Source: SXOA01 sp046153945
Lineage (GTDB): Bacteria > Planctomycetota > Planctomycetia > Pirellulales > Pirellulaceae
Assembly: GCA_046153945.1 (NCBI GenBank)
Contig: JBJXFF010000210.1
Location: 1-64,000 of the forward strand
DNA length: 64,000 nucleotides
Direction: 5' to 3'
Part shown: piece after piece, positions 35,545 through 44,312 of the stretch
How the letters are laid out: each line of letters opens with the position of its first letter
Numbering within the stretch: the first letter of the stretch is position 1
The notes under the pieces: model-generated
The model's input: only the letters and a program-made list of their open reading frames with translations
What the model was told of the DNA's origin: nothing
Database searches by the model: none
Program-made: the position numbers and the translations under genes

Positions 35545-37266
35545 ATGGCCCGCAAGGGAGATTTTACCGAGATTCTGCTTCGCCGCCGCCTCATCGGGCA
35601 GGACCAGATTAACGAAGCCCGGCAGATGTCCAAGGACACGAACACGTCCTTGCAGGACTGCATCATCAAGCTGGGCTACTGCTCGGCGGACGACGTGATG
35701 CGGGCTGTGGCTCAGGAACATGGCCGCGATTTCGTGAATTTGTCGGAAGTCGCGATTCCAGAAAATATCATCGAACTTGTCCCCGAATCGGTCGCCCGCG
35801 AAAACAACGTGCTTCCCCTCTCCGAGGAAGAGGACTCGCTGAAAGTCATCATCAGCGACCCCTACGACATCGACACCATCGAAAAGCTGCGGTTCATTCT
35901 CAACCGCAAGATCGACATCGCCCTGGCCCCCCGCGACCGGATCACCGAGGCGATCAATAAGTACTACACCCAGGTGGAAGGTGAGTCGGCGGACTCTGTG
36001 CTGCAAGAGTTCACGGATACCGCCATCGACTTCACGGAGACGGAAACCCAGTCCCAGATGTCCGCCCAGGAGTCCGTAGACGAGAACAGTGCCCCCATCG
36101 TCCGCCTCGTCCAGCTCATGATTAGCGAAGCGGTTCAACTGCGGGCTTCGGACATCCACGTCGAGCCGTTTGAAGAGGTTGTGCGGATTCGCTATCGAAT
36201 CGATGGCATATTGCACAAACGCGATAGCCCGCCTCGCCGACTGTTGGGGGCGATTATTTCGCGTATAAAAATCCTTGCCAAGATGGATATCGCCGAACGT
36301 CGGCGCCCGCAGGACGGGCGCATCAAGATCACTGCTGGCGACAAGGATCTCGACTTGCGGGTTTCGGTCATTCCAACCAACCACGGCCAGTCTGTGGTTA
36401 TGCGGCTGCTCGACAAAGACAACATTAAAGTGGGGACGCGCCAACTAGGATTGTCGGAAGATAATTTCACGCAGTTCCAAAGCCTCCTCCGCCGGCCGAA
36501 CGGAATTATCCTCGTGACCGGCCCCACCGGCTCGGGCAAGACCACGACCCTTTATGCCGCCCTCAACGCTCTGAACCGCCCGGACCGCAAGATCATCACG
36601 GCCGAGGACCCGGTGGAGTACTACCTCCCAGGCATCAATCAGGTTGAAGTCCGCCATAGCATAGGACTCGATTTTTCCCGCATCATCCGCTCCATGTTGC
36701 GACAGGCTCCCAATATCATCCTGGTGGGAGAAATGCGAGACTCGGAGACAGCGTCGATGGGTATTCAGGCTTCTTTGACTGGACACTTAGTTTTTAGTAC
36801 ACTCCATACGAACGATGCGCCCAGTGCTGTGACGCGCATGATTGACATGGGTGTCCCCGGCTATCTTGTCGCCAGCTCGGTCATTGCAGTACTTGCTCAA
36901 CGCCTTGTTCGCGTGGTTTGTTCGCGTTGCAAGCATCCCCTTTCGATACCCGAAAGCGTCCTTACCGACGCCGGAATCACACCAAAGATGGCCTCCAAGG
37001 CCCATTTCATGAAGGGGAAGGGTTGTGGCAACTGTAGCAAGAGCGGCTATCGCGGCCGCCTGGGGATTTTTGAGTTGATGATGATTAACGCCAAGATTCG
37101 AGAGATGATTTTTCAGAACCAATCGTCGGTCGAAATCCGAAAAGTCGCCATTACTCAAGGCATGAAAACACTTTACGTCGACGGCATCTATAAAGTCCTC
37201 AAAGGAATTACCACCTTGGAAGAGGTCTATCGCAACGCCAAGCGGACGGAGCAAGACAACTTCTAA
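35545..37266 (+). CDS. PilB/GspE-family assembly ATPase (first copy)
   Basis: A 573-residue hexameric ATPase that powers extension of type IV pili or type II pseudopili from the cytoplasmic face of the inner membrane. The N-terminal MshEN/GspE-N domain starts at ILLRRRLIGQDQINEARQ. LRASDIHVEPFEE precedes the core, Walker A GPTGSGKTT is near residue 326, the Asp box and AQLRQAPNIILVGE-like Walker B segment follow, and a zinc-binding tetracysteine motif (CSRCKHP and CGNCSKSGYRG, about residues 459-500) is characteristic of PilB/GspE rather than PilT. AGGAG lies 7 bases before the ATG at 35545. The next gene, pilT, is 305 bases away. Confidence 0.95.
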   Translation: MARKGDFTEILLRRRLIGQDQINEARQMSKDTNTSLQDCIIKLGYCSADDVMRAVAQEHGRDFVNLSEVAIPENIIELVPESVARENNVLPLSEEEDSLKVIISDPYDIDTIEKLRFILNRKIDIALAPRDRITEAINKYYTQVEGESADSVLQEFTDTAIDFTETETQSQMSAQESVDENSAPIVRLVQLMISEAVQLRASDIHVEPFEEVVRIRYRIDGILHKRDSPPRRLLGAIISRIKILAKMDIAERRRPQDGRIKITAGDKDLDLRVSVIPTNHGQSVVMRLLDKDNIKVGTRQLGLSEDNFTQFQSLLRRPNGIILVTGPTGSGKTTTLYAALNALNRPDRKIITAEDPVEYYLPGINQVEVRHSIGLDFSRIIRSMLRQAPNIILVGEMRDSETASMGIQASLTGHLVFSTLHTNDAPSAVTRMIDMGVPGYLVASSVIAVLAQRLVRVVCSRCKHPLSIPESVLTDAGITPKMASKAHFMKGKGCGNCSKSGYRGRLGIFELMMINAKIREMIFQNQSSVEIRKVAITQGMKTLYVDGIYKVLKGITTLEEVYRNAKRTEQDNF

Positions 37267-37571
37267 TTTCGCAAATCAAGGAAAATTCCTGCCGCCATTT
37301 TGCTTTCTTCATTTACCTCCTAATAATCACACTGCTTGCGAGCCATATTCTCATCCTTTTTTGCTCCAGGCACGGAAGAGGTAATTTCAGACAGGCAACT
37401 TTTTTATCGATTTCTCTTGATAAAGGCCGCTGCGACAAAGTCCGGAACAGACATTTAGCAGATAGCCGTTGGGGGGAGGTTTTCTCCTCCCGCGCAATTC
37501 CATAACAATTCTCCTCTTCCGCTCAGCCGGCGATTGCCCGCGCTGTCGGACGCTGCTTGGAAAGACCGGCG
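37267..37571. other. Intergenic region between PilB/GspE and PilT genes
   Basis: No gene seen in 305 bases. It is noticeably more AT-rich than its surroundings. A short GC hairpin GGGAGG/CCTCCC (37474-37491) lies about 80 bases before pilT without a following T-run. A separate promoter for pilT would fit here but no convincing -35/-10 pair was identified. Confidence 0.6.
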
Positions 37572-38714
37572 ATGGCCACGATTCTCATTGACAAACTTCT
37601 GCAAGCCTGCGTGAAGCAGGGGGCCAGCGATATTCACATCGTAGTCGGACAGCCCCCCGTCTTCCGCCTCCACGGTCGCATGCGGAAGCTGGAAACCAAG
37701 ACACTCGAACCGGACGACACTGTCGCCCTGATGAAGAGCATCGCCCCGGAACGGAGCCAGCGCGAACTCCAGGAAAAGGGGAGTGCCGACTTCGGCTTCG
37801 CCTTCGGCGAGCTGGCCCGGTTCCGAGTTTCGATTTTCAAGCAGCGCGGCAACGTTTCAATGGTGCTGCGCCAAATTCCCAATAACATGCTCACCCCGGC
37901 GCAGCTCGGCCTGCCGGACGTGGTGACCAAGCTCGTGCTCCGCCCCCGCGGCCTGTTCCTGGTCACCGGACCGACCGGTTCCGGCAAAAGCACCACGCTG
38001 GCCAGCCTGGTGAACTACATCAACGAGAACGTCGATCACCACATCATCACCATTGAAGACCCGATCGAGTTTTACCACTACCACAAAAAATCGACCGTCA
38101 ATCAACGGGAAATCGGCGTCGATGTCCCCAGCTTTTCCGAAGCCATCCGCCGCGCCCTGCGTCAGGATCCCGACGTCATCCTCGTCGGCGAGCTCCGCGA
38201 TCTGGAAACGATTGAATCCGCCATTACCGCCGCCGAAACGGGCCACATCGTGTTCGGCACGCTGCACACCAACAGCGCCCAGGGAACCGTCAACCGCATC
38301 ATTGACGCTTTCCCCGGCAACTTGCAGGATCAAATCCGCACGCAGCTCTCCACCTCCATCATTGGCGTCGTTGCCCAGACGCTCCTGCCCAAAATCAGCG
38401 GCGGCCGCGTGGCGGCTTACGAGATTCTCATCGTCAATCCGGGCATTGCCAACTTGATTCGCGAGAACAAGACGTTTCGCATCAACTCGGCGATTCAGAC
38501 CGGGGCCAAGTTCGGCATGCAACTGATGGACGACCATCTCTTCCGCCTCTGGAAAGAAGAGAAGTGCACCATTGAGGATTGTTTGTCCAAGGCTCACAAC
38601 GGCGACGAACTCGCCAAGCGCATCGTCAACTTCCAGCGAATGGGGATGGATGAGCCGCAGCCAATGAATCCAGAGAACGACCCGAACCAGGGAAAACGAC
38701 CGCCGGGACATTAA
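37572..38714 (+). CDS. pilT: PilT-family twitching motility ATPase
   Basis: A 380-residue retraction ATPase of type IV pili. The N-terminal PAS-like domain starts ILIDKLLQACVKQGASDIHI. Walker A GPTGSGKST lies near residues 133-141, followed by the Asp box IITIEDPIEFYH, the Walker B region LRQDPDVILVGELRD and the His box GHIVFGTLHTNSA. The late motif PGIANLIRENKTFRINSAIQ corresponds to the AIRNLIRE signature essential for retraction in classical PilT. No tetracysteine motif, as expected. The C-terminal tail is Pro/Asn/Gln-rich. Presence of PilT between two PilB/GspE genes argues for a retractable pilus rather than only type II secretion. Confidence 0.93.
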   Translation: MATILIDKLLQACVKQGASDIHIVVGQPPVFRLHGRMRKLETKTLEPDDTVALMKSIAPERSQRELQEKGSADFGFAFGELARFRVSIFKQRGNVSMVLRQIPNNMLTPAQLGLPDVVTKLVLRPRGLFLVTGPTGSGKSTTLASLVNYINENVDHHIITIEDPIEFYHYHKKSTVNQREIGVDVPSFSEAIRRALRQDPDVILVGELRDLETIESAITAAETGHIVFGTLHTNSAQGTVNRIIDAFPGNLQDQIRTQLSTSIIGVVAQTLLPKISGGRVAAYEILIVNPGIANLIRENKTFRINSAIQTGAKFGMQLMDDHLFRLWKEEKCTIEDCLSKAHNGDELAKRIVNFQRMGMDEPQPMNPENDPNQGKRPPGH

Positions 38715-38752
38715 AAACAGCGGACAGGAGTCAGTGGACAGGAAACAGGGGA

Positions 38753-38840
38753 CAGGCGAGCGGGGGGCGTAAGCCCCCTGATAAAAGCCCGAAGCGTAAG
38801 CGAGGGAACGGCACACTAACCCGACGCGCAAGCGAGGGAG
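38753..38840. repeat. Intergenic palindrome plus tandem CCCGA-GCG-AAGCGAGGG repeats
   Basis: Contains GCGGGGGGCGTAAGCCCCC, a hairpin-forming motif, followed by two variants of CCCGAMGCGYAAGCGAGGG. The same combination recurs at 46934-46990, and single variants occur at 52555-52690. Confidence 0.8.
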
Positions 38841-38864
38841 AGGAAGAAAGCACCAGGAACAGTC

Positions 38865-40583
38865 ATGGCCATCCGCAAAATCGGGCAAATCTTCGTCGAC
38901 ATGGGGTTCATCACCGATGACCAGCTCGGGATGCTCCTGGAAGAGCAGCAGACCCGCCCGGGCTCGCTCCTTGGCAAGATCGCCCAGGAAATGAACATGC
39001 TCAATGAGGAGCAAATTGTTCAAGCTCTCTCCGAGCAGATGGGGATGCAAGTTGTCGAACTGGGGGATACCGGCCTCTCGCACGATGTCCTCAAAAAAAT
39101 CACGGAGTCGATGGCCCAGCTCTACCGCGTGGTTCCTGTCGCCTTCGAAGGGAACCGACTCACCGTCGCCACTTGCGACCCGCAAAATATCGTGATTCAA
39201 GACGAATTGCGCCAGATGCTCGGATACGATGTCCGCATCGTCATCGCAACGGAAACCGACATCAAAAAGGCCCTCGACCGTTGGTATGCCTCCGACAAGG
39301 ATACGATCGAGAACATTATCGGGGAAATTGAAGACGACCCGGAATTCAAGAAGGCGATGGCCGCGGCGGAAGCCGGCGGTGCGACCGACCTCACCAGCAT
39401 CGAAGCCCTGGCCGATAGCGCCCCGGTTCGCAAGCTGCTGAACATGGTGCTGCTCCTCGCCATCAAGGACCACGCCAGCGACATTCATTTTGAACCGTTC
39501 GAGGACGAATTCCGCATCCGCATCAAGGCGGACGGCGTGCTGTTTGAAATGGTGCCTCCCCCGCGGCATCTCGCCTTCGCCATCACCACCCGCGTGAAAG
39601 TGATGGCCAACCTGGACATCGCCGAGCGCCGCCTCCCCCAGGACGGCCGCATCGAACTGACGGTCGGCGGCCACCCTGTCGATCTCCGCGTGGCGGTCCT
39701 CCCGACGATGTTTGGCGAAAGCGTGGTTATGCGGGTGCTCGACCGCTCGGTCGTGTCCCTCAACCTGAACAAGGTGGGGATGGACCCGCCCATGCTCAAG
39801 ATTTTCCGCGAAGTCATCGCCCGTCCCAACGGCATCGTGCTCGTCACCGGCCCGACCGGCAGCGGCAAGACGACCACGCTCTACTCCGCCCTCAGCGAGC
39901 TCAACAGCATTGAGGACAAGCTGATCACCACGGAAGACCCCGTGGAATACGACATCGATGGCATTATTCAAATCCCCATCGATCACGAAATCGGCGTCAC
40001 CTTTGCCGCTTGCCTGCGGGCCATTCTGCGGCAGGATCCCGACATCATCCTGGTGGGCGAAATTCGCGATCTGGAAACTGCCGAAATCGCCGTGCAAGCC
40101 TCCCTCACCGGCCACATGGTGTTCAGCACCCTGCACACCAACGACGCCCCCAGCACCGTGACTCGCATGAAGGACATGGGAGTCCCCACGTTCCTGATCA
40201 CCGCCACGGTGGAGGCGATCCTCGCCCAGCGCCTGGTTCGCCGCGTCTGCAGCCAATGCCGCGAAGAGGTCGAGCCCCCCGAGGAAATGCTCTACGAGAT
40301 TGGCCTCACTCCCGGCAAGCTCAACGGCCGCAAGTTCTATCACGGACGGGGCTGCGACGTCTGCAACAACACGGGCTACAAGGGCCGCGTCGGCCTCTTC
40401 GAGTTGATGATCATGAACGACGCCCTGCGGGAGCTGGTGATGCAGAATGCCTCCATCGACGATCTCCGCAAAGCCGCCATGAGCTTTGGCATGGTTTCGC
40501 TCCGCGAATCAGGCCTGGCCTTCTCGGCCGACGGTACCACGACCTTGGATGAAGTAGTACGAGAAACAATTTTGGAAGCCTAA
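38865..40583 (+). CDS. PilB/GspE-family assembly ATPase (second copy)
   Basis: A 572-residue second extension ATPase, clearly distinct in sequence from the copy at 35545. N-terminal MshEN domain (IGQIFVDMGFITDDQLGMLL), HASDIHFEPFEDEFRI, Walker A GPTGSGKTTTLYSA near residue 329, LRQDPDIILVGEIRDLETAE, GHMVFSTLHTNDAPS, and the zinc tetracysteine pair CSQCREE / CDVCNNTGYKGR. It sits directly before pilC with one palindromic repeat between, so it is the likelier partner of that PilC and the pseudopilins. Two PilB-type genes plus PilT in one locus suggests either two filament types or a dedicated second motor. Confidence 0.95.
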   Translation: MAIRKIGQIFVDMGFITDDQLGMLLEEQQTRPGSLLGKIAQEMNMLNEEQIVQALSEQMGMQVVELGDTGLSHDVLKKITESMAQLYRVVPVAFEGNRLTVATCDPQNIVIQDELRQMLGYDVRIVIATETDIKKALDRWYASDKDTIENIIGEIEDDPEFKKAMAAAEAGGATDLTSIEALADSAPVRKLLNMVLLLAIKDHASDIHFEPFEDEFRIRIKADGVLFEMVPPPRHLAFAITTRVKVMANLDIAERRLPQDGRIELTVGGHPVDLRVAVLPTMFGESVVMRVLDRSVVSLNLNKVGMDPPMLKIFREVIARPNGIVLVTGPTGSGKTTTLYSALSELNSIEDKLITTEDPVEYDIDGIIQIPIDHEIGVTFAACLRAILRQDPDIILVGEIRDLETAEIAVQASLTGHMVFSTLHTNDAPSTVTRMKDMGVPTFLITATVEAILAQRLVRRVCSQCREEVEPPEEMLYEIGLTPGKLNGRKFYHGRGCDVCNNTGYKGRVGLFELMIMNDALRELVMQNASIDDLRKAAMSFGMVSLRESGLAFSADGTTTLDEVVRETILEA

Positions 40584-40591
40584 GACAAAGC

Positions 40592-40675
40592 AAACTCGAA
40601 ATCCGAAGCACGAAATTCGAAAAGGTTGCTTCGACATGTATCTGTTTCGGATTTCGAACTTCGGATTTCGGATTT
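40592..40675. repeat. Intergenic palindrome of the AAATCCG family
   Basis: Left arm 40592-40622 and right arm near 40645-40675 are imperfect reverse complements built of CGAAATCCGAA-type units, with a loop of about 22 bases. The unit matches the heptamer repeat translated inside the permease gene at 14107-14134. Confidence 0.8.
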
Positions 40676-40713
40676 AAGACAACACGCCGCACCGCCTTAA
40701 AAGGTCCCCTCCC

Positions 40714-42132
40714 ATGCCTACCTATCAATTCGAAGCGATGGACGCCACTGGTCAGGAAATCCGCGACCAGATTGACGCCGCGTCCGAGGAAGAAGCCCAG
40801 CAGACCATCCGCCAGATGGGCTATTTCGTCACCAAGATCGCGGTCAAAAAGGCCGCGGCGGGAACTGCTCGCGGGCCCGGCGGAAAAAAGCGGCGCGGTT
40901 TCACCATTGGCGGCGGCGGCAGCAAGTACCTGGCCCTGTTCACCAAGCAGCTTTCCATTCTGCAGGACGCCGGTCTCCCCATTCTCCGCAGCCTGCGGAT
41001 TCTGGAAGGCCAGTGCAAGCCGGGCAGGCTCAAAAACGCCCTTGGCGACACGGGCGACGAAATTGAAGGCGGTGCCACTCTTTCCGAAGCGATGGGCAAA
41101 TCACCCAAGGTCTTCAGCCGCCTCTACATCAACATGATCAAGGCGGGCGAAGCCGGCGGTGCTTTGGAAGTCATTCTTCGCCGCCTCAGCGAATTCCTGG
41201 AGCGATCCGAATCGCTCAAACGGAAGGTCAAGGGAGCCATGATCTACCCCGTGGTGGTGGTCATCGTGGCCATCCTCATCTTGTGCTTCATCATGATTTG
41301 GATCGTTCCCGTCTTCGACAAGATGTTCCAGGAGTTCGGCCTCAAGCTCCCCGTCCCCACCGTCATCCTCATCAACTTCTCCCGCTGGGTTGTCGACTAC
41401 GGCTGGTTCTGCATTCCGCTGATCCCGCTCTGCGCGTGGCTGTTCCTGAAGTTGCTCCGCAAGTTCAAGCACGGCCGCATGGGTTACGACATGTTCGTGC
41501 TCCGCCTGCCGATTATGGGGATGCTTATCGAAAAGAACACTATGGCCCGCACCACGCGGACCCTGGGGACGCTGGTCGCCAGCGGCGTTCCCATTTTGGA
41601 AGGGCTCACCATCACTCGCGAAACGGCCGGCAACGCCATGTTTGAACGGATGTTCGCCAAGGTCACCGACGCCATCCGCGAAGGCGAAACCATCGCCAAG
41701 CCCATGAAGGCCAACTCCCGCCTCGGCTTTCATCCGATCACGGCATTCCTGTGGTTTTTCCTGGGGGCGTTTGGGCCGCTCGCCGTCCTCTGCCTCCCTG
41801 GCGTGGCCAAGGCGGCTGGCGGCCCGCTGCCGTTCGTCGGCGGGGCCTTCGCTTTCGGCATCATTTGCATCCTGTGGTATGCCCTGCAAATGAACACCCG
41901 CGTGGCCGACGACTTGGTGGTCAACATGGTGGACGTCGGCGAAGAGACCGGCGAGCTCGATACCATGCTCTATAAAGTGGCCGACGTTTACGACGAAGAG
42001 GTCAGCACGCTCACTGACGGTTTGATGAAGCTCATCGAACCGCTGCTCATCGTGTTCCTCGGCGTCTGCGTCGGTTTTATCGTCATCTCCCTGTTCATGC
42101 CCCTCATCGGTCTGATCCAAGGTCTGGCGTAA
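40714..42132 (+). CDS. pilC: PilC/GspF inner-membrane platform protein with extra hydrophobic insertion
   Basis: A 472-residue polytopic platform protein that couples the ATPases to the growing filament. The N-terminal YQFEAMDATGQEIRDQIDA and the first T2SSF domain (FTKQLSILQDAGLPILRSL, INMIKAGEAGGALEVILRRL) are canonical, then two helices (about 178-200 and 215-248). The second domain starts LVASGVPILEGLTITRETAG and should run directly into VVNMVDVGEETGELDTML, but about 57 residues (341-398) with two hydrophobic stretches (AFLWFFLGAFGPLAVLCL and GGAFAFGIICILWYALQM) are inserted between KANSRLGFHP and that motif. The usual C-terminal helix follows. The length exceeds the usual about 400 residues by roughly this insert. 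Confidence 0.93.
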   Translation: MPTYQFEAMDATGQEIRDQIDAASEEEAQQTIRQMGYFVTKIAVKKAAAGTARGPGGKKRRGFTIGGGGSKYLALFTKQLSILQDAGLPILRSLRILEGQCKPGRLKNALGDTGDEIEGGATLSEAMGKSPKVFSRLYINMIKAGEAGGALEVILRRLSEFLERSESLKRKVKGAMIYPVVVVIVAILILCFIMIWIVPVFDKMFQEFGLKLPVPTVILINFSRWVVDYGWFCIPLIPLCAWLFLKLLRKFKHGRMGYDMFVLRLPIMGMLIEKNTMARTTRTLGTLVASGVPILEGLTITRETAGNAMFERMFAKVTDAIREGETIAKPMKANSRLGFHPITAFLWFFLGAFGPLAVLCLPGVAKAAGGPLPFVGGAFAFGIICILWYALQMNTRVADDLVVNMVDVGEETGELDTMLYKVADVYDEEVSTLTDGLMKLIEPLLIVFLGVCVGFIVISLFMPLIGLIQGLA

Positions 42133-42207
42133 AGCCTCCACCGCTCTTCCTCTCCCTCTCCCCCTGGGAGAGGGCCGGGGTGAGGGTCTTGTAACTAACT
42201 AAAACTC

Positions 42208-42268
42208 GTAGGACGGGCTTCCCAGCCCGTCCCCAAAAAATACCGACGGCCTAGGAAGGCCGTCCTAC
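42208..42268. repeat. Intergenic palindrome GTAGGACGG...CCGTCCTAC
   Basis: Terminal arms GTAGGACGG and CCGTCCTAC are perfect reverse complements over 9 bases, with internal shorter hairpins (GGACGGGCTTCCCAGCCCGTCC). Just upstream, 42143-42190 carries a CTCTCCCCCTGGGAGAGGG-type repeat. Both lie between pilC and the first pseudopilin gene. Confidence 0.8.
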
Positions 42269-42303
42269 CCCAAGCAAAGCCGTCCCTCGCAGGAGTCCCT
42301 CAC

Positions 42304-43287
42304 ATGTCCCGCTCCTCCCCATCCCGCCGCTCGCTTTCAACAACACCCCGTGGCTTCACGCTGGTCGAAATCCTGGTCGTCGTGGCGATCATCGTCATCC
42401 TCATGGCGATCCTCATCCCCGTCGCCATGGGCGCCATCAGCCGCGCCCGCAACGCCGCCATTGGGTTTGAGCTGAGCCAGCTCAAGACGGCTGTCGAGGA
42501 ATACAAGAAGGAGCATGGGGACTATCCCCCGAGCATGGACTGGGATCCAGCTTATGGGGCGACCTTTGCTGCCCAGCAAGGCAAGTGGTATGCGAGCAAT
42601 GCGCCCACGACCTATGCGTATAACTCCATTTGCGAGCGGCACTTTCTCCGCTGCTATCCCAAAATGACCTCTGCCGAAAAGTACAAATTCTACGGTGCCA
42701 TCGCTCCTCGGCTCGATCAGGACGAAGCCCTTGTCTTCTGGCTCGCCATGATCGCCAACGATCCCCGCCAGCCCTTCAAGAATTTCGTATTCAACAACAG
42801 TGGCGTCCTTTACTACGCCGGTGGAAACGATACGACGCAGCTCAATTTCAACGACTACCCAGGCAGCAATACCCGCTGGGTCCATTACGAGTTCGATTCT
42901 CGCCGCCTGGTGGATAACGACACCGACGGCATTCCGGGCTATCAGGCGCAGTTTTGCAAAGATACCACCTACATGTATTTTGACAGCCGCACGTATGCCT
43001 TTTCACAGAACCCCTCCTATGCGGCTCGGCAAGTGGCTCAGCCGTTTACGGACGCCGTAGCGATTGCCAAGAATCAGTCGAAGTTCATGAACCCGACTAC
43101 TTTCCAAATCGTTTGCTCCGGCCAGGACGGCAACTATGGCGCGGTCATCAACGCCTTTAGCAACAGCGGATTTGTGTGGAACAACACGAAGATGTTTCCC
43201 ACGATGATCAACACCAACGAGGAAGACAGCGACAACATGGCCGACTTCACGGAAGGGCGCAAGCTGATTGACCACCGCGCTCCTTAA
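42304..43287 (+). CDS. Prepilin-like protein 1 (type IV pilin/pseudopilin)
   Basis: A 327-residue protein with a class III signal: 17-residue basic leader ending RG, then FTLVEILVVVAIIVILMAIL, with Glu at position +5 of the mature form and a transmembrane N-terminal helix. It would be processed and N-methylated by a prepilin peptidase (not in the window) and assembled by the PilC/PilB machinery. The globular part contains the pseudopilin-like SQLKTAVEEYKKEHGDYPPS segment and DNDTDGIPG, a possible calcium loop near residue 205. It is considerably larger than the common 150-residue major pilins, so a minor or pseudopilin role is likely. Confidence 0.9.
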   Translation: MSRSSPSRRSLSTTPRGFTLVEILVVVAIIVILMAILIPVAMGAISRARNAAIGFELSQLKTAVEEYKKEHGDYPPSMDWDPAYGATFAAQQGKWYASNAPTTYAYNSICERHFLRCYPKMTSAEKYKFYGAIAPRLDQDEALVFWLAMIANDPRQPFKNFVFNNSGVLYYAGGNDTTQLNFNDYPGSNTRWVHYEFDSRRLVDNDTDGIPGYQAQFCKDTTYMYFDSRTYAFSQNPSYAARQVAQPFTDAVAIAKNQSKFMNPTTFQIVCSGQDGNYGAVINAFSNSGFVWNNTKMFPTMINTNEEDSDNMADFTEGRKLIDHRAP

Positions 43288-43321
43288 GCAAAACTCCCAT
43301 CCCCGCGACGGGAACCAAACT

Positions 43322-44311
43322 ATGTCCACCTTGCTCTCCACCAACCGCAACTGCCACCGCCGCGCCGGCTTCACGCTGATTGAGATGACCATCGTCATCG
43401 CCATCATCGCGATCCTCACGGCCATGGCCATGTCGGTCTACGCCACCGCCGCCCAACAAGCCCGCGGCATGCGGACCCGGAGCATCATCGCCAAGATTGA
43501 CCAGCTCATCGGCGAGAAATATGAGAGCTATCGCACTCGGCAAGCGCCGATTCGGATAAACCCCGGAACAACGCCACAGAATGCAGCGGCGTTGCGACTC
43601 TTGGCGATACACGAACTGATGCGGTTTGAAATGCCTGACCGCATAACCGACGTCACCGCTGGTCCGACTTACGTGGGTCCGTCCGGCGTGATCATTCCAT
43701 CCGCATCGCTTTATCCGTCAATGTCCCTTGCAGTACTCCCAACAAGACCGGCTTTGAACAAGCAGTATCTGCGACGTGCCGCAGCGAATGCGAATGGCAT
43801 CGAAAATTGGTCGAGTCCTAACGAGAACGCAGAGTGCCTGTACTTGATCCTTGCCACTATGCGGGATGGCGAAAAAAGTGCGCTCGACTACTTTTCGCCC
43901 ACCGAAATTGGCGACGTGGATGACGATGGAATGAACGAGATTCTTGATTCCTGGGGACAGCCCATCGCATTCCTTCGTTGGGCACCCGGTTATCGTGCTG
44001 ACATTGCTCCATTTCCGGTCACTTCACAAACGATGGAGGATCCGGACCCATTTGACCCATTTAAGGTAGACCCACGCTGGACAAACGGTTCGGCGCTTAC
44101 GCCCTTCGCGTTACGTCCACTAATTTGGTCCGCCGGCCCAGATAAGCGGCACGATATCAACGTGGGCGGCGGATTCATTTACGCCACAACGTTACCGGCC
44201 AATGACCCCTACGTGAACACTGGAGCCATTGGCACACCGACTGATACCAACGGCGACAGTTCGCTGGACTATGGCGACAACATCACCAATCACGACCTGG
44301 AGGCGAGGTAG
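43322..44311 (+). CDS. Prepilin-like protein 2
   Basis: A 329-residue prepilin-like protein with a 16-residue leader (NCHRRAG) followed by FTLIEMTIVIAIIAILTAMA, with the +5 Glu. The helix continues into a dimerisation-like IIAKIDQLIGEKYESYRTRQ segment. The globular part has EIGDVDDDGMNEILDSWGQP, an acidic loop typical of calcium-stabilised pseudopilins, and DTNGDSSLDYGDN near the C-terminus. The start at 43322 gives a normal leader length; an earlier in-frame ATG (43268) overlaps the end of the previous gene. Two bases separate its stop from the next prepilin's ATG, so they are cotranslated. Confidence 0.88.
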   Translation: MSTLLSTNRNCHRRAGFTLIEMTIVIAIIAILTAMAMSVYATAAQQARGMRTRSIIAKIDQLIGEKYESYRTRQAPIRINPGTTPQNAAALRLLAIHELMRFEMPDRITDVTAGPTYVGPSGVIIPSASLYPSMSLAVLPTRPALNKQYLRRAAANANGIENWSSPNENAECLYLILATMRDGEKSALDYFSPTEIGDVDDDGMNEILDSWGQPIAFLRWAPGYRADIAPFPVTSQTMEDPDPFDPFKVDPRWTNGSALTPFALRPLIWSAGPDKRHDINVGGGFIYATTLPANDPYVNTGAIGTPTDTNGDSSLDYGDNITNHDLEAR

Positions 44312-44312
44312 C

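Noticed and set aside
37474..37491. Intrinsic terminator after the first PilB/GspE gene
   Set aside because: The GC hairpin lacks a following T-run and lies closer to pilT than to the upstream stop codon.
37857..40343. Very long antisense open frame (828 codons) opposite pilT and the second PilB/GspE gene
   Set aside because: It spans two well-supported genes and the intergenic repeat, with low-complexity composition. The absence of stops reflects codon-usage bias on the coding strand.
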